This document shows positions 1 to 6,869 of a stretch of 32,740 bases of DNA, one piece after another. The translations under genes were made by a program, and so were the position numbers. The DNA is taken from NCBI GenBank assembly GCA_018500105.2, contig JAHBAL020000398.1, positions 1 to 32,740 on the forward strand, written 5' to 3'. The notes under the pieces were generated by a model, which was not told where the DNA came from, made no database searches, and saw only the letters and a program-made list of their open reading frames with translations. Within the stretch, counting starts at the first letter, position 1. The number at the start of each line of letters is the position of its first letter. The stretch is from Anaerolineae bacterium. Its GTDB lineage: Bacteria; Chloroflexota; Anaerolineae; J036; Brachytrichaceae.

Positions 1-64
1 CCCAGCCGTCGGTCTGATTTGACTATCCCCCCAGATAGCTATCATGAAGTCACAGGACAAACTC

Positions 65-70
65 AGGAGA
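65..70 (+). promoter_or_regulatory. Shine-Dalgarno of the small repeat protein gene
   Basis: AGGAGA lies 7 nt before the ATG at 78. It is one of only two clear Shine-Dalgarno sites in the window and fixes the start of the gene. Most other genes here lack one. Confidence 0.75.
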
Positions 71-77
71 AATCAAA

Positions 78-449
78 ATGAACAACATCAACAACATCGC
101 CAACAAAATCAGTAAAATCGCCTTCGTGATTGCACTCGTCTTCGTCGCTTGGATGTTGATTCAACCTGAAACCGTCGCCGCTGGCACAGACACCGCCCCA
201 AGCACCCGCCGCATCACCGCCATGAGCCGCAACACCATTCGCCGTGTCGCCACCGTGAGCGCCGTGAACGTGGTTTCGAGCGCCACCGAGCCAGTAGTGC
301 CCACCGAGCCACGCAATGTTGTGTCGCCAGCCACCGAGCCAGTTGCGCCAACCAACGTCGTTTCGAGCGCCACCGAGCCAACCAACACCAGCAAGGTTCG
401 CACGACCCCACGCATTCAAGTGACCGGATCGAGCATCACCCGCAAATAA
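78..449 (+). CDS. small exported SSATEP-repeat protein (copy 1)
   Basis: A 123-aa protein of unknown function. Residues 1-36 form a signal peptide or anchor: a charged start, a hydrophobic core at about 14-28, and a possible cleavage after VAA. The mature part is short, rich in Val, Thr, Ser, Pro and Ala, and carries three copies of N-V-V-S-[SP]-A-T-E-P at 64-72, 80-88 and 93-101, followed by a basic tail ending ITRK. At DNA level the 20-mer TTTCGAGCGCCACCGAGCCA occurs exactly twice (274-293, 361-380), suggesting recent internal duplication. A second gene with the same plan lies at 22746-23081. The start is supported by the SD at 65-70. The gene is followed by a strong terminator and is apparently monocistronic. 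I do not recognise the family; an extracytoplasmic peptide or surface component is an inference. Confidence 0.8.
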   Translation: MNNINNIANKISKIAFVIALVFVAWMLIQPETVAAGTDTAPSTRRITAMSRNTIRRVATVSAVNVVSSATEPVVPTEPRNVVSPATEPVAPTNVVSSATEPTNTSKVRTTPRIQVTGSSITRK

Positions 450-519
450 TTTACAGCGGAATTAGCATCTCTGTTCTTCTTCTTTCTCCTTTCTCCTTTC
501 TCCTTCTTTCCCCTGAAAA

Positions 520-557
520 GCGACGACGGCCCCAGCAATTGCTGGGGCCGTCGTCGC
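520..557. terminator. perfect 38-nt palindrome, bidirectional terminator
   Basis: A perfect 38-nt palindrome (19-bp, GC-rich stem; centre CAATTG) lies between two convergent genes, flanked by GAAAA on the left and TGTT on the right. Its position and symmetry suit a bidirectional terminator for the small repeat protein gene and the dehydrogenase gene. A polypyrimidine tract (CTTTCTCC-type repeats, about 471-513) lies just upstream. Confidence 0.75.
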
Positions 558-582
558 TGTTCAGGTGTTTATCGTATAAAAA

Positions 583-2862
583 TTAAATTTTACCCAACGC
601 CTTCAACACCGCTGCAGGTGACATGGGCAAACTGGTCATACGCACGCCGATGGCGTCATAGACAGCGTTGGCGATGGCGGCTGCTGGCGGCACGATGGCA
701 GCCTCACCCACCCCGCGCACGCCAAACGGGTGATTGGGCGCGGGCACTTCGACCAAACGTGCCTCGATCATTGGCAAATCGAGCGTGGTTGGCATTCGGT
801 AATCGAGCAAGGTCGAATTGAGCAACTTGCCGTTTGTGTCATACACATACTCCTCATTCAACGCCCAACCGATCCCCTGAGCCGCGCCGCCGTGCATTTG
901 CCCCTCTACATAGCTGGGGTGAATGGCTCGCCCGACATCTTGGATCGTCGTATAGCGCAAAACATCCACTTTGCCCGTCTCCTCATCCACCTCAACATCT
1001 ACGATGTGCGTGGCAAATGCAGGCGCACCGCCGCGACCATCCACCGTCACCGTCGCCGAAATTTGCCCACCCGTCTCGTGCAGTTTGCCCGACAACTCTT
1101 TAAAGCTGATTTGATGCTCGTGGTTGCGCAACATGCCTTTGTCATAGCTCACCGCGTCAGGCGCAATCTCCCACAATTTGGCGGCATGTTCGATCATACT
1201 TTGCTTGATCTTTTGCCCAACCTCGTAGGCCGCCAAACCGCTGCCAAAGGTGGTGCGGCTGCCGCCAGTCACGTCGTTATAGCCCACCGAATCGGTATCG
1301 GCCACCATCGGGCGCACTTGATCCACCGGAATGCCCAGCACTTCGGCCAATTGCATCGAGATCGAGGTGCGTGTGCCGCCGATATCAGTGCTGCCCTCGA
1401 CCAGCGACACGCTGCCGTCGGGGTTGACGCTGGCGGTGCAGCTCGATTTGCCGCCCCAGTTGAACCAAAAGCCAATCGCGGCCCCGCGCCCACGCTTCTT
1501 GCCCGGCGCAGGCGTGCCCAATTCGGCAGAATAATGCGGGTGGTCAATGGCAGTTTCGAGCGTCTCGACGCAACCGATGCGCATATACGTCGGCCCATCG
1601 GCACGACGGTCGCCCTCTTTGGGCGCGTTCATACGGCGAAATTCGAGCGGGTCAATATCCAATTTTTCGGCGACCTCGTTCACCACCGACTCAAACGCAA
1701 ATGCGGCATTGGTCGCGCCCGGCGCACGATAGGCCGCCGACTTCGGTTTGTTTTGCACAATATCGTAGCCGTCAATTTGCAAATTATCAATTTTGTATGG
1801 GGCCATAATCGTTCCAGTCGCCGCCCCAACTGGCGACCCCGGAAACGCGCCTGCCTCGTATTCCAAATGCGCCGTGGCGGCAGTGATGATGCCATCTTTC
1901 TTGGCCCCAATCTTCACCTTCATCCACGAGCCGCTGGTTGGGCCGGTTGCCATCAGCACCTCGGCCCGTGTCATCGCCATTTGCACCGGCTTGTGGCCAG
2001 CTTTTTTCGACAACACCGCCACCACTGGCTCTAAATAAACCGGAATTTTGCCGCCAAAGCCGCCGCCGATCTCGGTGGGCACAACCTTAAGTTTGGCTTC
2101 GGAGATGCGCAAAATTTGCGCCACCTGATTGCGAGCCGAAAACGCGCCTTGGGTGCTGCACCAAACCGTCAAATGCCCGTCAGCATTCCACAGCGCCGTC
2201 GCCGCATGTGGCTCGATATAGCCCTGATGCACCATCGTGCTCTCAAATTCGCGCTCGATCACCACCCCGCCGTCGTCCAGTGCCTCGGCAAACCCCTTGT
2301 CAAGATCGCCGCGCTGATGTTGAATATGCTTGGCTAAATTGGTCGGGGTGTCGCCATGTTCGCCGCCCGCCTCGGTGCGCAAATCGTGCAGCAAAATGGG
2401 CGCATCTGGCGCAAGCGCCGCCTTTACCGACAGCACAACCGGTAGCACTTCATATTCAACTTTGATCAACTTACAGGCTTCTTCAGCGGCAGCGGCAGTG
2501 GTGGCCGCAACCGCCGCGATGGCGTGACCGTAATAAAGCGCCTTGCTGCGGGCCAAAATATTTTCGCTGACATAGCGCAAATTCGCCGTGCCTTCGCCCA
2601 AATCAGCCACAATATCGCCAAGATTGGGCAAATCTTTCGCGGTGACCACCGCTTTCACGCCCGGATAAGCCTCGGCGGCGCTGGTATCAATTGAAATAAT
2701 GTTGGCGTGCGCATGGGGGCTACGCAACATTTTGGCATGCAATAGACCGCTCATACGCACATCGTTCGCATAAATGGCACGTCCGGTCACTTTGTCGGTT
2801 CCATCGTGCCGCACAGGGCGCGATCCAATGACGTTAAATGTTTGAGTTGCTTGGTTTGACAT
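583..2862 (-). CDS. xanthine dehydrogenase-family molybdopterin-binding subunit
   Basis: A 759-aa large (Moco-binding) subunit of the xanthine oxidase family, which hydroxylates N-heterocycles, aldehydes or related substrates. The N-terminal hammerhead domain starts near residue 13 (GSRPVRHDG, KVTG). The Mo-binding part shows GGGFGGK (266-272), AYRAPG (377-382), a cofactor-contact region with GQMHGGAAQG (654-663), and GVGE (717-720), whose Glu720 matches the catalytic glutamate. AYRAPG is not the AYxCSFR loop of form I CO dehydrogenase, so CO oxidation is unlikely. The FAD and 2Fe-2S subunits normally encoded beside it are absent from both flanks, so the complex would have to be completed from elsewhere. 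Length is normal for the family. The start is supported by AGAGGTG 8 nt upstream. Substrate cannot be named from sequence. MoeA, needed for its cofactor, is also in the window but 20 kb away. Confidence 0.93.
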   Translation of the reverse strand: MSNQATQTFNVIGSRPVRHDGTDKVTGRAIYANDVRMSGLLHAKMLRSPHAHANIISIDTSAAEAYPGVKAVVTAKDLPNLGDIVADLGEGTANLRYVSENILARSKALYYGHAIAAVAATTAAAAEEACKLIKVEYEVLPVVLSVKAALAPDAPILLHDLRTEAGGEHGDTPTNLAKHIQHQRGDLDKGFAEALDDGGVVIEREFESTMVHQGYIEPHAATALWNADGHLTVWCSTQGAFSARNQVAQILRISEAKLKVVPTEIGGGFGGKIPVYLEPVVAVLSKKAGHKPVQMAMTRAEVLMATGPTSGSWMKVKIGAKKDGIITAATAHLEYEAGAFPGSPVGAATGTIMAPYKIDNLQIDGYDIVQNKPKSAAYRAPGATNAAFAFESVVNEVAEKLDIDPLEFRRMNAPKEGDRRADGPTYMRIGCVETLETAIDHPHYSAELGTPAPGKKRGRGAAIGFWFNWGGKSSCTASVNPDGSVSLVEGSTDIGGTRTSISMQLAEVLGIPVDQVRPMVADTDSVGYNDVTGGSRTTFGSGLAAYEVGQKIKQSMIEHAAKLWEIAPDAVSYDKGMLRNHEHQISFKELSGKLHETGGQISATVTVDGRGGAPAFATHIVDVEVDEETGKVDVLRYTTIQDVGRAIHPSYVEGQMHGGAAQGIGWALNEEYVYDTNGKLLNSTLLDYRMPTTLDLPMIEARLVEVPAPNHPFGVRGVGEAAIVPPAAAIANAVYDAIGVRMTSLPMSPAAVLKALGKI

Positions 2863-2870
2863 CGGTTTTC

Positions 2871-2877
2871 CACCTCT
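2871..2877 (-). promoter_or_regulatory. Shine-Dalgarno of the dehydrogenase gene
   Basis: On the minus strand AGAGGTG ends 8 nt before the ATG at 2862 and decides the start. Confidence 0.7.
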
Positions 2878-2935
2878 TGCTGAATAATACCAAATATTTT
2901 TGGGGGTGTATCAATCTTGCCAAGCTCAGTTTCTT

Positions 2936-3107
2936 CACCACCAAGCACACAAAGACCACAAAGAAAATAGAGGTCTTTCTGTATACGCTGCGAGCCTCAA
3001 GTTATGCAAAGATTTCTCGCTTCGCGTCGAAATGACAGTTCCGCGATCATCTTGGCCCTTACAAAAATAGAGGTCTTTTGCTACAAATCTTTGGGTTCTT
3101 CGTGGTG
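2936..3107. repeat. CACCAC-AAG inverted repeat interrupted by an 85-bp unit
   Basis: Terminal arms CACCACCAAGCACACAAAGA (2936-2955) and the reverse complement of CACCACGAAGAACCCAAAGA (3088-3107) match at 17 of 20 positions. The middle holds AAAATAGAGGTCTTT twice (2964-2978 and 3064-3078), exactly 100 bp apart. A related intact element with the same AAAATAGA core lies at 24606-24672. This fills most of the 285-bp gap between the dehydrogenase and the peptidase. I see no gene in it. Confidence 0.7.
2979..3063. mobile_element. 85-bp insert flanked by a 15-bp direct repeat
   Basis: The unit between the two AAAATAGAGGTCTTT copies includes GATTTCTCGCTTCGCGTCGA, resembling a dispersed intergenic repeat seen in many bacteria. 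The flanking 15-bp direct repeat looks like a target-site duplication, although 15 bp is long. Recombination between two element copies is the alternative. No coding capacity. Confidence 0.45.
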
Positions 3108-3135
3108 GAAATATTTACCTTGTGTGTAACGTTAG

Positions 3136-3141
3136 TAAAAT
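3136..3141 (+). promoter_or_regulatory. -10 box TAAAAT, leaderless type
   Basis: TAAAAT ends 6 nt before the ATG at 3148, with TTTACC 16 nt further upstream as a weak -35. Transcription would begin at or near the start codon. No Shine-Dalgarno is present. Confidence 0.5.
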
Positions 3142-3147
3142 AAAGAC

Positions 3148-4632
3148 ATGACCGACACCCCAACCTCAGCCCCCGCTGCCGCTGCCGACAACATCGTCAC
3201 CAGCCAGCACACAGTCATCATCAACGGGCAACCCATCGCCTACACCGTCATGTGCGGCACCATGGTGCTGCGCGATGAAAACGAGGACAAGCCCAGCGAC
3301 AACAGCAAGCCCGAACGCGAAAAAGCCCGCGCCACCCTGTTTTTTATGGCTTATCTGCGTGACGATGTTGACGGCCAACCGATTGACAAAGCCAAGCGCC
3401 CGCTCACATTTTCGTTCAATGGCGGGCCGGGGTCGTCATCGGTGTGGCTGCATTTGGGGGTGTTGGGGCCAAAACGGGTCAAAATGGACGACATCGGTCG
3501 CGCCTTGCCGCCGCCCTATCAACTCATTGACAATGAATATTCGCTGCTCGACATGACCGACCTCGTGTTCATTGACCCAGTTGGCACAGGCTATAGTCGC
3601 GCTGTAGCGGGTGAAAAAAATAAAGATTTTCACGGGTTTGGCAAAGATATCGAGTCAGTTGGCGACTTTATTCGCCTGTTTACCACCCGCCAAAAACGCT
3701 GGCCTTCGCCCAAATTTTTGATCGGCGAAAGCTACGGCACGACGCGGGCGGCGGGATTGTCGGGCTATTTGCAAGATCGGCACGGCATGTATTTGAATGG
3801 CATCATGCTGATCTCGTCCATCTTGAATTTTCAAACCGCGCGTTTCGAGCCGGGCAACGACCTGCCCTACATTCTGTTTTTGCCCACCTACACCGCCACC
3901 GCGTGGTATCACCAAATGCTGGGCGGCAACTTGCAAAAGGACCTGCGCAAAACGCTGGACGAGGTTGAAGCCTTTGCCTTGGGCGACTATGCCAGCGCCT
4001 TGCTAAAAGGCGCGGCCCTGAGTGCCGATGAGCGCGTCAAAATCGTGCGCAAATTGGCAAAATATACTGGCCTCAGCGCCGATTACCTCGAACGCACCAA
4101 TTTACGGATTGATATTCACCGCTTTTGCAAGGAACTGATGCGTCATCAGCGCCGCACGGTTGGGCGGCTCGACAGCCGCTACATTGGCCTCGACCGCGAC
4201 GCGGCAGGCGAAGTGCCCGACCACGACCCCAGCATGAGTGCCATCATGGGTCCATACACCGCCACGCTTTACGATTATGTGCGCAGTGATCTCAAGTTTG
4301 AAAGCGATTTGCCCTACGAAATTTTGAGCGGCAAAGTGTGGCAAAACTGGAGCTATAAAGAATTTGAAAATCAGTATGTGGATGTGGCAAAAACCCTGCG
4401 CGAAGCCATGAGCCAAAATCCGCACCTCAAGGTGTTCGTTGCCAACGGCTATTACGACCTCGCCACGCCTTATTTCGCCACCGAATACACCTTTAATCAT
4501 CTCGGCATCGAGCCTGTGCTACAGCCCAATATCTCGATGGCCTACTACGAGGCAGGGCACATGATGTATGTGCATTTGGCCTCGCTGGCGAAGCTCAAAG
4601 CCGATTTGGCTGGGTTTATGGCGAAGGCCTAG
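3148..4632 (+). CDS. S10-family serine carboxypeptidase-like protein
   Basis: A 494-aa alpha/beta-hydrolase of peptidase family S10, which removes C-terminal amino acids, usually at acidic pH. The oxyanion-hole signature FNGGPGSSS is at 90-98, the nucleophile Ser195 is in GESYG (193-197), the acid Asp437 is in YYDLATP, and the His471 is in AGHMMY, so the triad is complete. The length is usual for bacterial members. No signal peptide is visible: the N-terminus is Ala/Thr/Pro-rich and polar, so the protein may be cytoplasmic or exported by another route. The ATG follows a TAAAAT box by 6 nt and the gene appears monocistronic. Family assignment is firm; substrate is unknown. Confidence 0.92.
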   Translation: MTDTPTSAPAAAADNIVTSQHTVIINGQPIAYTVMCGTMVLRDENEDKPSDNSKPEREKARATLFFMAYLRDDVDGQPIDKAKRPLTFSFNGGPGSSSVWLHLGVLGPKRVKMDDIGRALPPPYQLIDNEYSLLDMTDLVFIDPVGTGYSRAVAGEKNKDFHGFGKDIESVGDFIRLFTTRQKRWPSPKFLIGESYGTTRAAGLSGYLQDRHGMYLNGIMLISSILNFQTARFEPGNDLPYILFLPTYTATAWYHQMLGGNLQKDLRKTLDEVEAFALGDYASALLKGAALSADERVKIVRKLAKYTGLSADYLERTNLRIDIHRFCKELMRHQRRTVGRLDSRYIGLDRDAAGEVPDHDPSMSAIMGPYTATLYDYVRSDLKFESDLPYEILSGKVWQNWSYKEFENQYVDVAKTLREAMSQNPHLKVFVANGYYDLATPYFATEYTFNHLGIEPVLQPNISMAYYEAGHMMYVHLASLAKLKADLAGFMAKA

Positions 4633-4755
4633 GCAGTTGGTCTCACGCAAAGATTAAAAATCGTCGGACGTTGCCAAGCAAAATTATCGGCGTATATTTT
4701 AATCACAAAACAACAAATCTTAAAAAAAATTTGACAATATCCCTAAATTTCGCTA

Positions 4756-4789
4756 TTTGTTGTCAACAAAACAGGGATTATAGTATTAT
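4756..4789 (+). promoter_or_regulatory. promoter with operator-like palindrome
   Basis: TTGTCA (4760-4765) and TATTAT (4784-4789) are spaced by 18 nt, each one mismatch from the sigma70 consensus. The -35 is embedded in a perfect palindrome TTTGTTG-T-CAACAAA (4756-4770), a plausible repressor site. A second TTGACA at 4731-4736 lacks a good -10. Predicted start near 4796. Confidence 0.5.
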
Positions 4790-4795
4790 ACTGCC

Positions 4796-4965
4796 GCATA
4801 GTCAATCAAAACAAATGAGACACACTTGATAATTCAAACCATTGAAGGGAAATCTGCAAATCAGATAAGAGATATTGCAGATACTTTATCAAACTAGAAA
4901 CTCTACAATTACTTCCTAAATTTTGTGGGACAGCCATGATAATTATCATGGCTGTTTGTTTATTT
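4796..4965 (+). ncRNA. candidate structured small RNA or leader
   Basis: Between the predicted promoter and a perfect terminator lies about 135 nt that can fold: TTGATAA (4826-4832) pairs with TTATCAA (4886-4892), enclosing ATCTGCAA (4852-4859) paired with TTGCAGAT (4875-4882). It could be a free small RNA or an attenuated leader for the two genes downstream. Alternatively, one frame from 4826 to the stop at 4895-4897 reads as a 23-codon peptide containing IEGKSANQIRDIADTL, which looks helix-turn-helix-like and might be the remnant of a transposase or regulator. Confidence 0.35.
4930..4962 (+). terminator. perfect 26-nt palindrome followed by a T-rich run
   Basis: The palindrome at 4930-4955 (13-bp stem, ACAGCCATGATAA arm) is followed by TTGTTTA, the form of an intrinsic terminator. 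An ATG at 4936 that opens the longest frame of the next gene lies inside the stem, so initiation there is unlikely. It can act as attenuator for the genes at 4969-6128. Confidence 0.7.
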
Positions 4966-4968
4966 GAA

Positions 4969-5508
4969 ATGAAACGCATAAAACTTGTGTTGGTTATCAT
5001 TTTTGTATGCCTGTTTATGGTCATAGCGAATACAGAATACGAACCGCCTGTCATCAAACGTGACGCGGTTTTGCTCATTAATGCAACCCAGCCAGAAAAT
5101 AAGGTCGAAGGGTTTGTCAAGAAATTATGGTCAAGATTAGAAATAAAAGGAGGATACACTTACGAATTACTAGGCTGGCGTGAAAATCTGTTGATTTATA
5201 AAATGCAAGAATCTGGGCAATTAATTCAGTATGATGTGATTACGAACACCACAACTTTTATCACAAACCTACCAGAATTAGATCCTGTAACGGTAGTTAA
5301 TACATCCGAATATCTACATATACGAAAATTTAGTTTTTGGCCCACCACCAAAATTGCTAATGTGCGTGATATCTCTGGTATGGATGTTGAGCGATCCGTA
5401 TTAAAACATCTGGTTTTACGGGGCAATGGGCTACAAAACAAATCCGCCTATATTGCCGTTATTGTGCAACCTATTTATGGCCCACAAGACATTATCATTT
5501 TAAAGTAA
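4969..5508 (+). CDS. exported protein of unknown function
   Basis: A 179-aa protein with an N-terminal hydrophobic segment (MKRIKLVLVIIFVCLF) that serves as signal peptide or membrane anchor. The remainder contains a propeller-blade-like stretch (YELLGWRENLLIYK, then LIQYDVITNTTTFIT), reminiscent of a single TolB/WD40-type repeat, but too little for a propeller. I choose the ATG at 4969 because the upstream ATGs (4936, 4948) fall in or beside the terminator hairpin; neither start has a good Shine-Dalgarno. The gene is AT-rich with A/T-ending codons, unlike its neighbours. It lies 5 nt before the LPxTG protein gene, so the two probably form an operon. Function not recognised. Confidence 0.7.
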   Translation: MKRIKLVLVIIFVCLFMVIANTEYEPPVIKRDAVLLINATQPENKVEGFVKKLWSRLEIKGGYTYELLGWRENLLIYKMQESGQLIQYDVITNTTTFITNLPELDPVTVVNTSEYLHIRKFSFWPTTKIANVRDISGMDVERSVLKHLVLRGNGLQNKSAYIAVIVQPIYGPQDIIILK

Positions 5509-5513
5509 CTCAA

Positions 5514-6128
5514 ATGATGAAACTCAAAACAAACCCCATCTTCATTCTTCTTGGGGTCTTCTGTTTTCTCATCCACACAAAACCAGCAAATGCCTGTAGC
5601 GCAAGCCCTGACTTCAACGCTTATCGAGATGCGCACTCAATTTACGCAGGGCGCATTGTTCAATGGGAGGCGATAAAACCATCCCAAAACCCCGCATTTA
5701 CCACGATTCGCCTCACCTTAAAAGCAGATAAAACCTATAAAGGACTCGAAAATACACAGATTTCATTCGAAGATAACGCAAGCCTGACACGGTTTCAGGG
5801 AAATGAAACTTGGGCTGGGGGTGGCGGCGGATGCGGTTTATTCGATTCAGACCCATCGGGCACTTATGTCATCTTGGGCGTTTATGCTGATAACAATGTC
5901 TTAAAAAGCAATCGTTTGTATCTGTTTTATCAAGGGAATCAACCGTCAGGCGAGGCATTTTCAGAAAGTGAAGCCAATCTTCTTCGCTTCAAAAAACCAC
6001 TCCTTCCCAACACAGGCGCTGTGGTATTCGATTCAGATGACTGGGTAATGATCATCATTTTATTAAACTTTTGCGCCTTTGCGCTTTTGCGTGAAACTAA
6101 AAATCACTCCGCACCGCCAACGCGCTGA
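5514..6128 (+). CDS. exported TIMP/NTR-like protein with LPNTG sorting-type C-terminus
   Basis: A 204-aa protein. Residues 1-27 are a signal peptide ending PANA, so that Cys28 would be the first mature residue. The following CSASPDFNAYRDAHSIYAGR, then TLKADKTYKGL and the glycine stretch with CGLF (107-110), resemble the TIMP/netrin-like fold, in which an N-terminal Cys also begins the mature domain. The C-terminus has LPNTG at 164-168, a hydrophobic segment at about 177-192 and a tail starting RETK: the three-part layout of a sortase substrate. The start may be the first or second ATG (ATGATG). The stop lies 25 nt inside the convergent gene downstream. Base composition is AT-rich. The fold is inferred from pattern only; sortase processing would need an enzyme encoded outside this window. 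Confidence 0.8.
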   Translation: MMKLKTNPIFILLGVFCFLIHTKPANACSASPDFNAYRDAHSIYAGRIVQWEAIKPSQNPAFTTIRLTLKADKTYKGLENTQISFEDNASLTRFQGNETWAGGGGGCGLFDSDPSGTYVILGVYADNNVLKSNRLYLFYQGNQPSGEAFSESEANLLRFKKPLLPNTGAVVFDSDDWVMIIILLNFCAFALLRETKNHSAPPTR

Positions 6129-6865
6129 CCCACAAACGAATACACCTTCGCCCGCCCGCGCTGCCCGGCCTCGACGATCAACTTGAGGTGACGCAAGCAA
6201 TAAGTGACGCGCTGCGCCAACGCCAGCGGGATGCGCATGGCGCGGGCCAATTCGCCGCTGGTGAATGTGTCGGGCAGCGGGGTCGGCAATAGCCCAAGCA
6301 AATCCCCCGGCACTTCGTAAAGTTGCCGCTCACAAATTTCAAGCAAGCGCCGATCCACCGATTTCCACTCACGCCGCCAGCGGCCCTTTTGCGGCAAATC
6401 GTTGGGCTGGCGAATGTCTTCCTCGCGGATGAGCAAGGTCTCAATCGTCAAATTGGGGTGCGCCAACAAATCAGCGCAGCCAACCAGCGCCTCAAAAATA
6501 TGCGCCGCGTGGCCCTTGTTCGGCGAACGCCGCCGCCCCAACTCACGCCCGTCGGCGTCTTGCTTCACAATCCAGCGTTCGGTGGCGATGGGGTGAATGA
6601 GATGCACGCGGTATCGCGCCAACAAATCGCGCAATTTGGCCTGAATGGCCGAAAATCCGCTGGTTTGTATCTCGATCAGCAACGGCAACGGCGACGGCGC
6701 GGCGGCTTGGCCTGCATCCACAGGCCAAGGCCGCACAATGTCAATCCAATAACCATCAATTTTGACCTCAACGCCATCGCTCGGCTGGGCAAATTGTCGT
6801 TTTAGCGCCGCGTGAAGCGAACGCTCGCTCAAAATGCCAATCGTGCGTGGGCTGGGGTCTGGCAT
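6104..6865 (-). CDS. nuclease-like domain plus winged-helix protein, unknown
   Basis: A 253-aa protein. The N-terminal half has the pattern of a PD-(D/E)XK fold: Glu14 in a first helix (LSERSLHAALK), Asp42 (YWIDIVRP), Glu65 and Gln67 (LLIEIQTSGFSAIQAKL), then a hydrophobic strand (VHLIHPI). The usual Lys of ExK is Gln, so catalysis is uncertain. The C-terminal part (about 205-245, FTSGELARAMRIPLALAQRV, then LRHLKLI) looks like a winged-helix DNA-binding domain. The start is 4 nt after the stop of the oligoendopeptidase gene, so they are probably co-transcribed. Function is not known to me; DNA binding is inferred. Confidence 0.75.
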   Translation of the reverse strand: MPDPSPRTIGILSERSLHAALKRQFAQPSDGVEVKIDGYWIDIVRPWPVDAGQAAAPSPLPLLIEIQTSGFSAIQAKLRDLLARYRVHLIHPIATERWIVKQDADGRELGRRRSPNKGHAAHIFEALVGCADLLAHPNLTIETLLIREEDIRQPNDLPQKGRWRREWKSVDRRLLEICERQLYEVPGDLLGLLPTPLPDTFTSGELARAMRIPLALAQRVTYCLRHLKLIVEAGQRGRAKVYSFVGQRVGGAE

Positions 6866-6869
6866 GGCC

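Noticed and set aside
730-2034. 434-codon open frame on the plus strand
   Set aside because: It lies wholly inside the dehydrogenase gene on the other strand, has a shadow-type composition rich in His and Arg, and shows no family motif.
4731-4759. Promoter using TTGACA at 4731
   Set aside because: The hexamer at the right spacing is TATTTG, a poor -10; the pair at 4760-4789 is better.
4936-4968. Longer N-terminus of the exported unknown protein
   Set aside because: The ATGs at 4936 and 4948 are in the stem of a perfect terminator, and the added residues precede the natural signal-peptide start at 4969.
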